DNA of 64,000 nt from Nostoc commune NIES-4072 (GTDB taxonomy: Bacteria > Cyanobacteriota > Cyanobacteriia > Cyanobacteriales > Nostocaceae), in contig NZ_BDUD01000001.1 of the NCBI RefSeq assembly GCF_003113895.1, positions 3,810,037-3,874,036 of the forward strand, read 5' to 3'. The translations under genes and the position numbers were made by a program. The notes beneath the pieces were generated by a model, which saw only the letters and a list, made by a program, of their open reading frames with translations, did not search any database and had not been told where the DNA came from. Numbering within the stretch: position 1 is the stretch's first letter; each line of letters starts with the position of its first letter. Positions 40,642 to 49,953 of the stretch are shown here, piece by piece.

Positions 40642-42216
40642 TTAATTACTACCCAAGACAAATAGGCTTAATAATGTGCCACTATTCCAGAGGCTATGGA
40701 GGAGCATAGGAGCAAGGAGGTTGCGCGATCGCGTGTAAACGACCCCTAAGACAATTCCCAATGCAGTGAGGGGAAGAATTTCCGACAAGCTCAGGTGAGC
40801 GATCGCAAACAACAAAGCACTTGTAAGAATCGCTCCCCACACGGGTAAGTAGCGAGTCAGAGAGGGTAGCAAAAAGCCGCGAAACAGAATTTCTTCAAAA
40901 AATGGAGCTGCGATCGCTGCTGTGGAGAAAAATATGCCAAGTGCTACACCATCTTGGCTTTCCAACGCTAATTGCAACAGAGGGTTACTACCACCTTGTC
41001 CTTGCCATAGCTGTTGATTAATCAAAGATACCACCACAACTATAGGTAAAGCCGCGCAATAGCCTCCTAGTCCCCATAAAAACCAGTTATCTTGAAAACG
41101 GAAGCGAAACCAAAATTCTGGTAATGGAAAAAAGCGCTTGAGAGAAAAATACAGCACTAACAGCGCACCCAATGCGACTAGAAAGTAACTAACTAAAACA
41201 TAAAAAGCCTGAAGTCGCACATCACCCGCAGGACGAGGGATGGGGAGTAGCGATAGCAATAAAGGGACAAAAATTTGCCCCATGAAGAAAAAGCCGACGA
41301 TAAAAACCTGCAAAATCGTTTCACCATCCCAAGGTGTTGACCAAGGGACATCAGCATTTTGAGCGAGTAACGAGGTTTTTCCTTTCAACAAGCGTTGAGC
41401 AACTAAGAAAATCAGCAGTATTAGACCAGTTAAAGCTGCCAAAGTGGGGATAGTGCCAATAACTGCTAATTTGATCACCGCTTGAGCAGCAGATTCTTGT
41501 TGTGCAGCTTTAACTGCTGATAAAGCGTCTTGTCGTTGCTGGAGTTGGTATAACTGAACCAAAGCAGTAGAGCGAAACCAACCTTCTAAATTCTTCTGAA
41601 TCCGTTCTTGAGAATTTTGGAGCAGACGGGGAGGATTGCTCCACAGTCCACTTAATACAGCTGCGGTTTCTCCAAATTCTGGATTGATATCTGAGCGTTG
41701 TTGTAATTCGCTCCAAGTTTTGAGAGCTGTATCCGTCTGTCCTTGCTGTGCTTGTAAAATTCCCAGGCGCAAGTCTAATTCAGCCTGTAATTTTTGTAAT
41801 TGCTTGAGGGACTCCTGTAACTGTTGCTGTCCCTTTTTAGAAGTTTTAGTAGTGGGAGGAACATCCGGTAGAGGTTTCGGAGGTATGGGAGTTATTTCAG
41901 GTTGAGAGCGTAATTGTTTAAGTTTGTTGTTAACTTTGTCTAAATTAGCTGCAACTGATTGACGCGCCTCTTGATACTGCTTTGTGGCGCTTTCTAGGGG
42001 TTGCTCACCAAGTATTGCTTCTTGAACTGCTTTGAGATTGTCATCGCTGTTATTTTCTGATTGCCAAGCTTCGGCTTGGAGAGCAATATTGGTTTGGTAT
42101 AGTTCTAGGCGACTTTGGAACTGAGGTTCTTGCCAACTACTGAATAAAGCCCAAACTGCCAACAGAACTGCTATCGGCGTCAGTATAAAAATTAAAACTA
42201 ATCGCTTGAGTGTCAT
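40642..42216 (-). CDS. CPBP-family intramembrane glutamic/metallo-protease
   Basis: 524 residues; ATG 42216 follows GAGGGATAG. Residues 1-250 form an N-terminal region with a TM helix, a Gln-rich coiled coil (NKLKQLRSQPEI, LQESLKQLQKLQAELDLRLG) and a second helix near residue 250. The C-terminal membrane domain has the CPBP/ABI motifs FFEEILFRGFLLP (Glu-Glu-x3-Arg), LLFAIAHLSL (Phe-x3-His) and LLHSLWNSG (His-x3-Asn). The family includes Rce1-like prenyl-CaaX and bacteriocin-immunity proteases. The substrate is unknown. Its start overlaps the plus-strand frame of the next gene. Confidence 0.88.
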   Translation of the reverse strand: MTLKRLVLIFILTPIAVLLAVWALFSSWQEPQFQSRLELYQTNIALQAEAWQSENNSDDNLKAVQEAILGEQPLESATKQYQEARQSVAANLDKVNNKLKQLRSQPEITPIPPKPLPDVPPTTKTSKKGQQQLQESLKQLQKLQAELDLRLGILQAQQGQTDTALKTWSELQQRSDINPEFGETAAVLSGLWSNPPRLLQNSQERIQKNLEGWFRSTALVQLYQLQQRQDALSAVKAAQQESAAQAVIKLAVIGTIPTLAALTGLILLIFLVAQRLLKGKTSLLAQNADVPWSTPWDGETILQVFIVGFFFMGQIFVPLLLSLLPIPRPAGDVRLQAFYVLVSYFLVALGALLVLYFSLKRFFPLPEFWFRFRFQDNWFLWGLGGYCAALPIVVVVSLINQQLWQGQGGSNPLLQLALESQDGVALGIFFSTAAIAAPFFEEILFRGFLLPSLTRYLPVWGAILTSALLFAIAHLSLSEILPLTALGIVLGVVYTRSRNLLAPMLLHSLWNSGTLLSLFVLGSN

Positions 42217-42329
42217 CTATCCCTCTTTTACTAGCCAATGGAGAGCGCGTCCCCCTTGGGAATTATCGCAAGAAAAAGTCAGAGGTGGATAGATATCATC
42301 AATATTATAAGTTTGCGCTTGCACCCATC

Positions 42330-43028
42330 ATGTTAAATTACAACCCATTGCACTGCTTACCCTCCGCCGAGGATCTGCCCGATTCTGACGATGAACCTGT
42401 GGATAATCAACTACAACATTTGATTCCGGGCTTGTTAGAAGCCATCTTAGCTTGGCTGTGGGCAAGCCGGATGGATTGGTTTTTTGGGGTTGATATGGGG
42501 ATATATTACGATCCTGAATTACCGCCAATTGTACCCGATGGGTTTTTAAGCTTAGGAGTCGAGCGAGTTTTTGATGAGAACTTGCGTTTAAGCTATGTGT
42601 TGTGGGAAGAAAAGGTGATGCCGATTATGGCATTAGAAGTTGTTTCTCACAGACGGCGTGGGGAATACACCAGCAAAAAGAAACTTTATGCAAAAATGGA
42701 GATTTTGTATTATGTTGTCTACAATCCCCAACGCCGGAGAAAAGCACCTTTAGAAGTTTATCGCTTTGTAAATGGTGAATATGTATTGCAGCCAGGAAAT
42801 CTAGTTTGGTTATCAGAGATAGGTTTAGCAATTAGTTATGAACGGGGAACCTATCAGGGAATTACGCGGGATTGGTTGTATTGGTATGACAAACAAGGAG
42901 TCAGATATCTAACCCCAGAAGAACGAGCTACAGCAGCCGAACAACGCGCTACCACTGCTGAAGAACGTGCTCAAAGACTGGCACAAGAATTACGAAAGTT
43001 GGGAATAGACCCAGATTCTTTGAGTTGA
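42330..43028 (+). CDS. Uma2-family PD-(D/E)XK protein with coiled-coil tail
   Basis: 232 residues from ATG 42330 (MLNYNPLHCLPSAEDLPDSD); the frame extends 40 codons upstream but overlaps the CPBP gene and has little coding character. VDMGIYYDPELPPIVPDGFL, ALEVVSHRRRGEYTSKKKLY and AKMEILYYVVYNPQ are the Uma2 catalytic strands (P-D, E-V-x-S, 'K-x-x-x-Y-x-x-x-G-(V/I)' in the variant M-E-I-L-Y-Y-V-V-Y). The tail, TPEERATAAEQRATTAEERA and QRLAQELRKLGIDPD, is the coiled coil found on many cyanobacterial Uma2 proteins. Confidence 0.86.
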   Translation: MLNYNPLHCLPSAEDLPDSDDEPVDNQLQHLIPGLLEAILAWLWASRMDWFFGVDMGIYYDPELPPIVPDGFLSLGVERVFDENLRLSYVLWEEKVMPIMALEVVSHRRRGEYTSKKKLYAKMEILYYVVYNPQRRRKAPLEVYRFVNGEYVLQPGNLVWLSEIGLAISYERGTYQGITRDWLYWYDKQGVRYLTPEERATAAEQRATTAEERAQRLAQELRKLGIDPDSLS

Positions 43029-43131
43029 TTTTGTGGGGTGCGATCGCTTTGATTACACTATTACTAATGACTTATTTGAGAACAGGAATTATAGATGGTT
43101 CAGGTGATTGTAGGCGAGATTATAAAAGCCT

Positions 43132-43431
43132 TCAAATATTCCTGCTCTGCCATTGTTTAGGATTACGCTTGACGTGGTAACAAGCAATTACAGTGATAAC
43201 ATTTTCTTCTACAATATAAATAACACCATAGGGAAACCTACGTATTAATAATCGCCGCGCTTGTCGATACACCACTGGATAAGCTGAAGGGTTGCGTCCG
43301 ATTAATGCTAAACAGCTATCAACTGCACGTACAAACTCCGAACCTACTCCAGAATCACGTTGTTCATACCATTCAAAAGCATCTTGAATATCCAGTTCTG
43401 CTTCTGGACTAATTATTAACTGATAGCTCAT
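43132..43431 (-). CDS. ParE/RelE-type toxin
   Basis: 99 residues. SYQLIISPEAELDIQDAFEW, YEQRDSGVGSEFVRAVDSCL and ALIGRNPSAYPVVYRQARRL are the ParE helical hairpin; LIRRFPYGVIYIVEENVITV and IACYHVKRNPKQW are the strands with the 'R-R-F-P-Y-x-(V/I)-x-Y' signature. ParE toxins inhibit gyrase; RelE-like members cleave mRNA, and the choice cannot be made here. Its ATG overlaps the antitoxin stop by 4 bp. Confidence 0.92.
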   Translation of the reverse strand: MSYQLIISPEAELDIQDAFEWYEQRDSGVGSEFVRAVDSCLALIGRNPSAYPVVYRQARRLLIRRFPYGVIYIVEENVITVIACYHVKRNPKQWQSRNI

Positions 43432-43649
43432 TCAGGTAAACCTAGTCTTTGCTTCACAGATTGCCAGGTTGAACCTCGGTTTGGGTTTTGGTGGTGCATC
43501 TCCAAACGTCTATCTAATTCTTGTTTTTGCTCATCGCTCAGGAGAACTTCATCGGGTGTGGTAAGAATGCTGTCCCATAAGTCCTCGGCAAGCTGTATAC
43601 GTTCAGATACGCTTAGTTCAGAAATATCAATTTTTAATATGGGGTGCAT
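43428..43649 (-). CDS. Addiction-module antitoxin (Unstab_antitox type)
   Basis: 73 residues, MHPILKIDISELSVSERIQL, then AEDLWDSILTTPDEVLLSDE and QKQELDRRLEMHHQNPN with GSTWQSVKQRLGLPE. 'L-S-x-x-E-R-(I/L)-x-L-(A/V)-x-x-L-W-D-S-I' and 'L-x-x-x-x-x-x-E-L-x-x-R-L' are the signature of this family, which pairs with ParE/RelE toxins. The pair is an operon with a 4-bp overlap. Confidence 0.9.
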   Translation of the reverse strand: MHPILKIDISELSVSERIQLAEDLWDSILTTPDEVLLSDEQKQELDRRLEMHHQNPNRGSTWQSVKQRLGLPE

Positions 43650-43891
43650 GGTTTTTGTTAATGCAGTTGCTCAATATAATTTTATTTTAGATTATAAATG
43701 ACTTATCTTCTTCCCAGGAAAGTAATAGATAAAGTTTGTCTGATTCAGTAAATGTTCTAGCAGCTAATAAACAGTGCAGCAGATCCACACACATCATATC
43801 TACCTTAGATTAGTTAAATCTGAAGTCAAATATATTTATTTTGTGAGGATACCTGTTACCCTATTGGCATTATCATAATAATCTTATAAAG

Positions 43892-43913
43892 TGTACAAGT
43901 ACAACTTTGTACA
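43892..43913. promoter_or_regulatory. TGTACAA inverted repeat upstream of a small membrane gene
   Basis: TGTACAA-GTACAACT-TTGTACA has perfect 7-bp arms with 8-bp spacing about 45 bp upstream of the 43956 start. It may be an operator. The interval 43650-43955 otherwise shows nothing definite. Confidence 0.35.
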
Positions 43914-43955
43914 ATTCATTTTTAATCGGAGAGTATGTTTATGTTGGAGGATATT

Positions 43956-44222
43956 ATGTCTGTTATAAGATTTTTTACCCCTAATAGAATAGATGATAAA
44001 AGTGAAAATATTACAATATTAAAACTAATTGGTGGAATTATTACTGGGTTATCATTAATTTTTATTGCTTTCGCAACTTTAACTAGTTTTTCTCAATTGA
44101 TCGTTGAAAAATTTGGTATTGTTGAGATTAGTAATGCAACTATATATATTTTTATAGGAGTCTTTATTATATGGCTGACACTTACAAAAATTGGGACTAA
44201 AAAAGATGATCAGCAAACTTAG
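43956..44222 (+). CDS. Small membrane protein with two TM helices
   Basis: 88 residues from ATG 43956, which has GGAGG 6 nt upstream; the ATG at 43935 lacks such a site. MSVIRFFTPNRIDDKSENIT precedes helix 1 (LKLIGGIITGLSLIFIAFAT) and helix 2 (NATIYIFIGVFIIWLTLTKI); it ends KKDDQQT. AT-rich codon use differs from its neighbours. Unknown function. Confidence 0.65.
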   Translation: MSVIRFFTPNRIDDKSENITILKLIGGIITGLSLIFIAFATLTSFSQLIVEKFGIVEISNATIYIFIGVFIIWLTLTKIGTKKDDQQT

Positions 44223-44275
44223 TAGCATTAATTTAAGTGTAATTGTGTTACTCGCCAAGACAAATCATCAGCCAA

Positions 44276-44908
44276 CTAACTTATCCTCTCCCTCACCCAA
44301 GCGCGAAAGGATTTGAGCAAAGCAATTTCACCCATACATTTACTTTGCTCAATAAATCTGCTTATCTCACTCACTGAAACTATAGGAAAGGCAATACTAA
44401 ACTTACACTCGACATATTGCCCCTCTATCAACTGATAAAATTTTAAATTTTGTCCATCATATCTCCAAAGTTCAGTTACACCCAAGGCTGAATAAATCCC
44501 CAATTTGTTAACTGAACTACTGGTAATGTCAATCTCAATTGCTAAATCAGGCGGCGGATCATTTTCTAAATTTAGCTTTACCTTACCTCTAATAGCTGGT
44601 TCGTTTTGGATATAGTAGCAAGTATCTGGTTCTATTCCCCGCTTTGTAATTCTTCGTTTTAATGTTGTAGAACCAGCACTTATAATTTCTATTCCTAATT
44701 CTTCAGCCAAGACTAGAATAAATCGGTCAAACTGAATCTTAGGATTTTCGTGTTCAAAAAGTGGAGTCATAATTTCTAAAACACCGCAATCATAAGCAAA
44801 CCGAGAACCTCTATCTTCACCTGTATCTCTCAACAAGGCTTCAAAGGTTTCCCAGCTAATGTTATGTAGCACTGTTCTTTGTTCACCAACCGTTGACTTG
44901 ACAAGCAT
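44276..44908 (-). CDS. Uma2-family PD-(D/E)XK protein, tandem copy 1
   Basis: 210 residues. MLVKSTVGEQRTVLHNISWE, TFEALLRDTGEDRGSRFAYD, CGVLEIMTPLFEHE, DPPPDLAIEIDITSSSVNKL and GIYSALGVTELWRYDGQNLK. The Asp and Glu of the Uma2 active site are in PDLAIEIDIT, and 'G-V-x-E-L-W' replaces the usual Y-W. It is a paralogue of the gene that follows upstream (44946..45578), identical in length and about three-quarters identical by eye. Probable tandem duplication. Confidence 0.88.
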   Translation of the reverse strand: MLVKSTVGEQRTVLHNISWETFEALLRDTGEDRGSRFAYDCGVLEIMTPLFEHENPKIQFDRFILVLAEELGIEIISAGSTTLKRRITKRGIEPDTCYYIQNEPAIRGKVKLNLENDPPPDLAIEIDITSSSVNKLGIYSALGVTELWRYDGQNLKFYQLIEGQYVECKFSIAFPIVSVSEISRFIEQSKCMGEIALLKSFRAWVRERIS

Positions 44909-44945
44909 ATTAAAATAATTTGTAATTTGTAATTAATTCATGATT

Positions 44946-45578
44946 TTAAGCTATCTTTCCACGCACCCAAGCGCTGAATGATTGCACCAAATCAATTTCA
45001 TCCATAGTTTTACTTTGCTGGATAAATCTATTCATTTCACTAACAGAAATTAAAGGAAAAGCTATACTTAACTTAATCTCAATATACTGGTTTTCTACTA
45101 ATTGGTAAAATTTTAAAACTTCTCCATTATATGTCCATAATTCTCCTACACCTAAAGCTGCATAAATATTAAATTTATTAACAGAGCTGCTAGTAATATC
45201 AATTTCAACTGCTAAATCTGGTGCTGGGTCTGTTGTTAAATCTAATTCTTGTTTACCCCTAATTAGTGGCTCATTTTGAATATAATAGCAAGTATCTGGT
45301 TCTATTACCTTTGTTATTGGTTTACGTTTCAATGTTGTAGAACCAGCACTTCTAATTTTAGTTTTTAATTCCACTGCTAAAGCGAATATCAATCGGTCAA
45401 ACTGAATTTTAGGATTTTCGTGTTCAAAAAGTGGAGTCATGATTTCTAAAGTGCCACAGTCGTAAGCAAACCGAGAACCTCTATCTTCACCTGTATCTCT
45501 CAGCAAGGCTTCAAAGGTTTCCCAGCTAACGTTGTGTAGGACTGTTCTTTGTTCCGCAGGCGTTGATTTGACAAGCAT
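44946..45578 (-). CDS. Uma2-family PD-(D/E)XK protein, tandem copy 2
   Basis: 210 residues. MLVKSTPAEQRTVLHNVSWE, then TFEALLRDTGEDRGSRFAYD identical to its neighbour, and DPAPDLAVEIDITSSSVNKF with GVGELWTYNGEVLKFYQLVE. Same length and alignment as copy 1; the N-terminal 60 residues are nearly identical. An AATTCGTAATTCG repeat precedes its start, and a related repeat AATTTGTAATTTGTAATT precedes copy 1, so the duplicated unit includes the upstream flank. Confidence 0.88.
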   Translation of the reverse strand: MLVKSTPAEQRTVLHNVSWETFEALLRDTGEDRGSRFAYDCGTLEIMTPLFEHENPKIQFDRLIFALAVELKTKIRSAGSTTLKRKPITKVIEPDTCYYIQNEPLIRGKQELDLTTDPAPDLAVEIDITSSSVNKFNIYAALGVGELWTYNGEVLKFYQLVENQYIEIKLSIAFPLISVSEMNRFIQQSKTMDEIDLVQSFSAWVRGKIA

Positions 45579-45684
45579 ATTAAAATAATTCGTAATTCGT
45601 AATTCTTAATTCGTAATTAAGATTTGTAATGGGATTTAGACTGCACCACAAAACTTGTTAAACCTCCAGAATTAGTTAAAATAT

Positions 45685-46284
45685 TTATTCTGTCAGGATA
45701 TTAGATAAAATCCCGATGATTTTACATATATCATTAATATAATACTCGCTCAAGTCGATTTCAATCACTTGCCCAATGAGCTTCAAAAACTTCCAGTTAG
45801 TTCCAGTGGTGACAGTTCCATAAGTTGCCTGAATGTTATTACCCTCACGTTCATTAAACAATTTAGCTGCTAACATCTCTGCTACACACTGACCTAATCC
45901 TGCATTGATATTTTCTTTCTTGGCTTCTACAATTGTGACAACTGGTGCGTTCAGAATGAGTAACTCTGGTGAACGGCTAATAATAAAATCGCAATTTCCA
46001 TTTAAACCTTGGGCTGAATCAACAGTAAAATCGATACCAGAAAATAAACTTATTTGATTATTTAAATATTTCCTTACAGCAATTAAAACTGGTGTAATAA
46101 TCATCTCTGAACGGGATTTTTCAGTATTACTAGCAAGAGCTAAAGGTACATTTTCCCGCAAGACTTCTGCAAGTAATGGTGGACACTCTACTTCATGTAC
46201 AGATGCAAATATATCAATTTTATCAGAAATAGTTAGGCCAAAGGTTTTTCTAACTCTATCTAAAGTAAAGTCACTGTATGACAC
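45685..46284 (-). CDS. PD-(D/E)XK-like protein of unknown function
   Basis: 199 residues. The middle reads GNCDFIISRSPELLILNAPV and VTIVEAKKENINAGLGQCVA, that is Asp, a strand, then Glu-Ala-Lys (E-x-K): the restriction-endonuclease-like active-site pattern. The N-terminus (SYSDFTLDRVRKTFGLTISD) is a common cyanobacterial start for proteins of this type. EMLAAKLFNEREGN and VTTGTNWKFLKLI follow. No methyltransferase neighbour is present, so it is not part of a visible restriction system. The end of the suf operon is 100 bp away. Confidence 0.72.
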   Translation of the reverse strand: MSYSDFTLDRVRKTFGLTISDKIDIFASVHEVECPPLLAEVLRENVPLALASNTEKSRSEMIITPVLIAVRKYLNNQISLFSGIDFTVDSAQGLNGNCDFIISRSPELLILNAPVVTIVEAKKENINAGLGQCVAEMLAAKLFNEREGNNIQATYGTVTTGTNWKFLKLIGQVIEIDLSEYYINDICKIIGILSNILTE

Positions 46285-46314
46285 TTTAGTTACTCCTGTA
46301 AATAATCCAGATAA

Positions 46315-46367
46315 TTAAATTGTGCCAACTATTAGCAAGATATGTTGCTGATATTTGGCACAATTAG
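46315..46367 (-). terminator. Long hairpin downstream of sufS
   Basis: AATTGTGCCAA ... TTGGCACAATT (11-bp arms) with an inner ATTAGCAA/TTGCTGAT stem. It lies between the sufS stop (46388) and the start of the PD-(D/E)XK-like gene. The T-run is modest (AATTTAATT). Probable transcription terminator of the suf operon. Confidence 0.6.
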
Positions 46368-46387
46368 TATCGGAATATTTTGTAACT

Positions 46388-47650
46388 TTAAGCAAGAAAA
46401 CCTGCAAAAAAGTCCAGAGTTTCTTTCAGTGCTTTGATGAAAATATCAATTTCCTCGCGGGTGTTGTAGAAAGATAGACTTGCTCGTGCGGTTGCAGCAA
46501 GTCCTAAGTAACGGTGTAATGGTTGTGTGCAGTGGTGTCCAGAACGGATGGCAACGCCTTCTTGATCTAATAATGTAGATAAGTCGTTGGCGTGGACTTC
46601 TCCGGCGGTGAACGACGCAAGAGCGGCTCTCCCTTCACCTTTAGCATTTGGTTTGGGGCCGTAAATTCTAATTTGGGGAATTTGCTCTAATTGTTGGAAC
46701 AAATAAGCGGTTAATTCTGCTTCGTAGGCGTGGATTTTATCCATGCCGATACTGCTAAGATAATCGATCGCAGCACCAAGTGCGATCGCTTCTCCAATTG
46801 CAGGTGTACCAGCTTCAAATTTATGCGGTAATTCTGCATAAGTGGAATGGTCTAAATACACCTCTGCAATCATCTCACCACCACCAAAAAATGGTGGCAT
46901 TGATTCTAGCAATTCCAACTTGCCATACAGAAATCCTATCCCAGTTGGCGCACACATTTTATGACCAGATGCTACCAACCAGTCACAATCTATTTTCTGC
47001 ACATCTACAGGGTAGTGGGGAACACTTTGGCAAGCATCAACTAAAAATTTAGCACCGTAGCTGTGAGCGATCGCACCAATTTCTTCTACTGGATTAATGC
47101 AACCCAAAGCATTAGAAATATGCACCACCGACACCAATTTTGTTTTGTCGGAAATCAGCTTTTTAAACTGTGACAAATCAAAAGTTTCTTCTGGTGTTAA
47201 TTCTACAAATTTCAGTACTGCACCCGTTTTTTGTGCGACCAATTGCCAAGGCACAATATTACTGTGGTGTTCCATCACCGAGAGAATAATCTCATCTCCC
47301 GGCTGCAAATTATTCATTCCCCAACTGTAGGCTACTAGGTTAATAGCTTCGCTTGCGTTGCGGGTGTAGACGATTTCCTGACGCGATGCAGCATTGATGA
47401 ATTTGGCAACTTTATCTCTAGCACCTTCATAAGCATCAGTAGCTTTAGCACTCAGAGAATGAGCGCCTCGATGGACGTTAGCATTATATTGCTCGTAATA
47501 ATCCCGTAGAGTATTTAATACGAACAAAGGCTTTTGCGATGTCGCAGCATTATCGAGATAAACCAAGGGTTTCTCATTAACTTCCTGATGCAATATCGGG
47601 AAGTCAGCGCGAACTTTATCAGCAAGGGTTTTGGTAGGAGTAAAAGTCAT
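46388..47650 (-). CDS. sufS: Cysteine desulfurase, SufS type
   Basis: 420 residues. [40 protein letters not shown] and [20 protein letters not shown] are group II (SufS/NifS-like) starts; [18 protein letters not shown] carries the PLP lysine. The catalytic cysteine is in [11 protein letters not shown], the short-loop form of SufS rather than the IscS form. It releases sulfur from cysteine, handing it to SufE-type partners and SufBCD. Last gene of the operon, 14 bp after sufD. Confidence 0.96.
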   Translation of the reverse strand: MTFTPTKTLADKVRADFPILHQEVNEKPLVYLDNAATSQKPLFVLNTLRDYYEQYNANVHRGAHSLSAKATDAYEGARDKVAKFINAASRQEIVYTRNASEAINLVAYSWGMNNLQPGDEIILSVMEHHSNIVPWQLVAQKTGAVLKFVELTPEETFDLSQFKKLISDKTKLVSVVHISNALGCINPVEEIGAIAHSYGAKFLVDACQSVPHYPVDVQKIDCDWLVASGHKMCAPTGIGFLYGKLELLESMPPFFGGGEMIAEVYLDHSTYAELPHKFEAGTPAIGEAIALGAAIDYLSSIGMDKIHAYEAELTAYLFQQLEQIPQIRIYGPKPNAKGEGRAALASFTAGEVHANDLSTLLDQEGVAIRSGHHCTQPLHRYLGLAATARASLSFYNTREEIDIFIKALKETLDFFAGFLA

Positions 47651-47664
47651 TGGTAGATTAGTTA

Positions 47665-49035
47665 TTACTCATTAGTCAGGGACTTGAGATTATTTACTAT
47701 GTTTAAAAGGATTTCTCGCAGAGAGGGAATCGGTATTTGGTTGATAACTTCAGCAGCGAAGGCATTAATTAACAACTTCCGAGCATCGTTTTCATCAATT
47801 CCCCGACTTTGCAGATAAAATATTTCATCATCTTCCAATTGGCTAACGGTAGCACCATGAGCGCACTTTACATTATCCGCAGTAATTTCCAATTGGGGTT
47901 TCGTATCAACTCTGGCTTTAGACGATAACAGCAAATTGCGATTCAACTGAGACGCATTTGTTAACTGCGCTGGTTTAGGTACAAAAACTTTACCATTGAA
48001 CACCGCATGAGCGCGATCGCCTACAATACATTTATGCAATTGGTCACTTGTACCGTGAGGATAGTTAAGTGCGATCGCACTGTGAGTATCAGACAACTGC
48101 TTACCAGAAATTATCGTCAAACCATTGAGAGTAGTCTGTGTCTGCTCACCAGTTTGCAAAATCTCCAAATTATGCCGCGACAACTTTGCACCTAAAGTTA
48201 TGGCATGACTTGTATATCGACTATCACGAGCCTGTGCGATCGCTGTTTTCCCAATATGAAAAGCTTCTGCACCTTCTTGCTCAACCCTAATGTGACTAAC
48301 TTGGGCATTTTCACCAACCCAAATTTCCGTAACCGCGTTAGTTAAATAAACTCCGTCCTCCGCGCTCTTGGCGTCTTGGCGGTTCGTATATTCCTCAACC
48401 AACGTCACCTGCGAACCACTTTCCGCCACCACCAAACAACGCGGCTGCGAAATCGTCGCAGTCTCCCCCGCAACCGAAATAAACACCAAATGAATTGGCG
48501 TTTCAACTACCACATTCTTCTTCACCCACACCACAGCAGCATCAGTTATCCCAGCCGTATTGAGAGCAGTAAAAACTTCCTGCGCTCCCTCAGCTTGAGC
48601 TAAATATTGCTGTACACCCTCCTGCTCAACCGCAGACAAACCAGCCAAATTACTCACGACAATTCCAGATGGCAAATCTGAAACTGCGGATAACTCCGGC
48701 GCAAAAACGCCATTCACAAATATCAAACGACTATTAGCCGCTTCTGGCAAAATATCCAATTCTACAGACGCGAAATTTCGCGCCTCTACATTAAATTGCA
48801 CCTTTCGTAGAGACGACAAATCAGTAAACCGCCATTCTTCCTCGCGGGTAGTCGGGATAATCGAGTGACGTACCCAATTAGCAGCACTTTGGCGTAATTC
48901 CTGCAACCAACCTTCTGTTTTAGTTGCCGTTACTTGATTTAACAACCCAGTCAGATAATCATCTCTATCTAACATAGATGTCAAACTGACTGCATTTGAA
49001 TTAGGTATTGGACTAGGAGATACTTGAATATTCAT
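47665..49035 (-). CDS. sufD: Fe-S cluster assembly protein SufD
   Basis: 456 residues. The SufB/SufD beta-helix core has [29 protein letters not shown] and [20 protein letters not shown], then [20 protein letters not shown] with [19 protein letters not shown], the conserved SufD end (His/Cys region at the SufB interface). The N-terminal domain has [15 protein letters not shown]. It forms SufBC2D, the scaffold for cluster assembly. Between VEEYTN and [11 protein letters not shown] the sequence [10 protein letters not shown] looks like a repeat-derived insert. Start overlaps the sufC stop by 1 bp (TAATG). Confidence 0.94.
   Translation of the reverse strand: MNIQVSPSPIPNSNAVSLTSMLDRDDYLTGLLNQVTATKTEGWLQELRQSAANWVRHSIIPTTREEEWRFTDLSSLRKVQFNVEARNFASVELDILPEAANSRLIFVNGVFAPELSAVSDLPSGIVVSNLAGLSAVEQEGVQQYLAQAEGAQEVFTALNTAGITDAAVVWVKKNVVVETPIHLVFISVAGETATISQPRCLVVAESGSQVTLVEEYTNRQDAKSAEDGVYLTNAVTEIWVGENAQVSHIRVEQEGAEAFHIGKTAIAQARDSRYTSHAITLGAKLSRHNLEILQTGEQTQTTLNGLTIISGKQLSDTHSAIALNYPHGTSDQLHKCIVGDRAHAVFNGKVFVPKPAQLTNASQLNRNLLLSSKARVDTKPQLEITADNVKCAHGATVSQLEDDEIFYLQSRGIDENDARKLLINAFAAEVINQIPIPSLREILLNIVNNLKSLTNE
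48361..48391. repeat. Dispersed repeat embedded in sufD
   Basis: CGCTCTTGGCGTCTTGGCGG then TTCG is read in frame as NRQDAKSAE. The same core, CTGCGCTCTTGGCGTCTT, occurs between sufC and sufB (about 49845-49862), where it is non-coding. It is a common cyanobacterial repeat. Confidence 0.75.
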
Positions 49036-49826
49036 TACACACCCACCTCAGCAGCCGCAAATTCTTCCAGCACCCAGTCATAACCGCGAGATTCTAATTC
49101 CAGCGCCAGTTCCTTACCACCACTCGTAATAATCTGCCCTTGTGCCATCACATGCACAAAATCAGGCACAATATAATCGAGTAATCGCTGGTAGTGAGTA
49201 ATCAAAATTGTAGAATTTTCTGGAGTTGCCAGTTGATTTACACCATTCGCCACAATTCGGAGCGCGTCAATATCCAAACCCGAATCAGTTTCATCCAAAA
49301 TTCCTAACTTTGGTTCTAGCAGCGCCATTTGCAGAATTTCATTCCGCTTCTTCTCACCACCAGAAAACCCTTCATTTAAACTCCGACTGAGAAAACTGGA
49401 ATTCATCTTCACCACATCCAGCTTTTCCTCAATCAAATCATCAAAATCAAAAGCGTCTATTTCTTCTAGACCTTGCGCCTTCCGACGAGAATTGTACGCC
49501 ACCCGCAAGAAATCCAAATTGCTCACACCCGGAATTTCTAACGGATACTGAAACGCCAAAAATACACCACTTCTAGCGCGTTCCTCCGGCTCCAACTCCA
49601 ACAAATTTTGTCCCTGGAAAATCACCTCACCGCCAGTCACCTCATACGCCGGATGTCCAGCCAACACCTTAGAAAAGGTACTCTTACCAGAACCATTCGG
49701 CCCCATAATCGCATGAATTTCACCCGATCGCACCTCCAGATTCACACCCTTCAAAATCGGTGTCCCATCAACATTAGCCGTCAGATTCCGTACTGACAGC
49801 ACAACTTCACTATTTTCAATAATCAT
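49035..49826 (-). CDS. sufC: Fe-S cluster assembly ATPase SufC
   Basis: 263 residues; AAGGAGAG precedes the ATG. ABC ATPase with Walker [17 protein letters not shown], signature [20 protein letters not shown] and Walker [18 protein letters not shown], the SufC-specific 'D-E-T-D-S-G-L-D' (in place of DEPTxGLD). [18 protein letters not shown] is the switch region. SufC dimerises on SufB-SufD and drives cluster assembly. It follows sufB after a 127-bp spacer with repeats and a hairpin, longer than other spacers in the operon. Confidence 0.97.
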   Translation of the reverse strand: MIIENSEVVLSVRNLTANVDGTPILKGVNLEVRSGEIHAIMGPNGSGKSTFSKVLAGHPAYEVTGGEVIFQGQNLLELEPEERARSGVFLAFQYPLEIPGVSNLDFLRVAYNSRRKAQGLEEIDAFDFDDLIEEKLDVVKMNSSFLSRSLNEGFSGGEKKRNEILQMALLEPKLGILDETDSGLDIDALRIVANGVNQLATPENSTILITHYQRLLDYIVPDFVHVMAQGQIITSGGKELALELESRGYDWVLEEFAAAEVGV

Positions 49827-49835
49827 CTTCTCTCC

Positions 49836-49943
49836 TTCTCTTTCTCTGCGCTCTTGGCGTCTTCTCTACGAGACGCTCCGCGAAGGCGGTTCGTTACTCT
49901 TCCAAAAGATAAACACAGAACGCCGATGTCCCTGTGTTTATCC
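49836..49943. repeat. Repeat cluster and hairpin between sufB and sufC
   Basis: TCTGCGCTCTTGGCGTCTTC, ACGAGACGCTCCGCGAAGGC and GGTTCGTTAC are dispersed repeat pieces. GATAAACACAG-AACGCCGATGTCC-CTGTGTTTATC (about 49908-49943) is an 11-bp-stem hairpin just downstream of the sufB stop. It may stabilise sufB mRNA or attenuate read-through to sufCDS. Confidence 0.7.
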
Positions 49944-49953
49944 TTGCTTCCAT

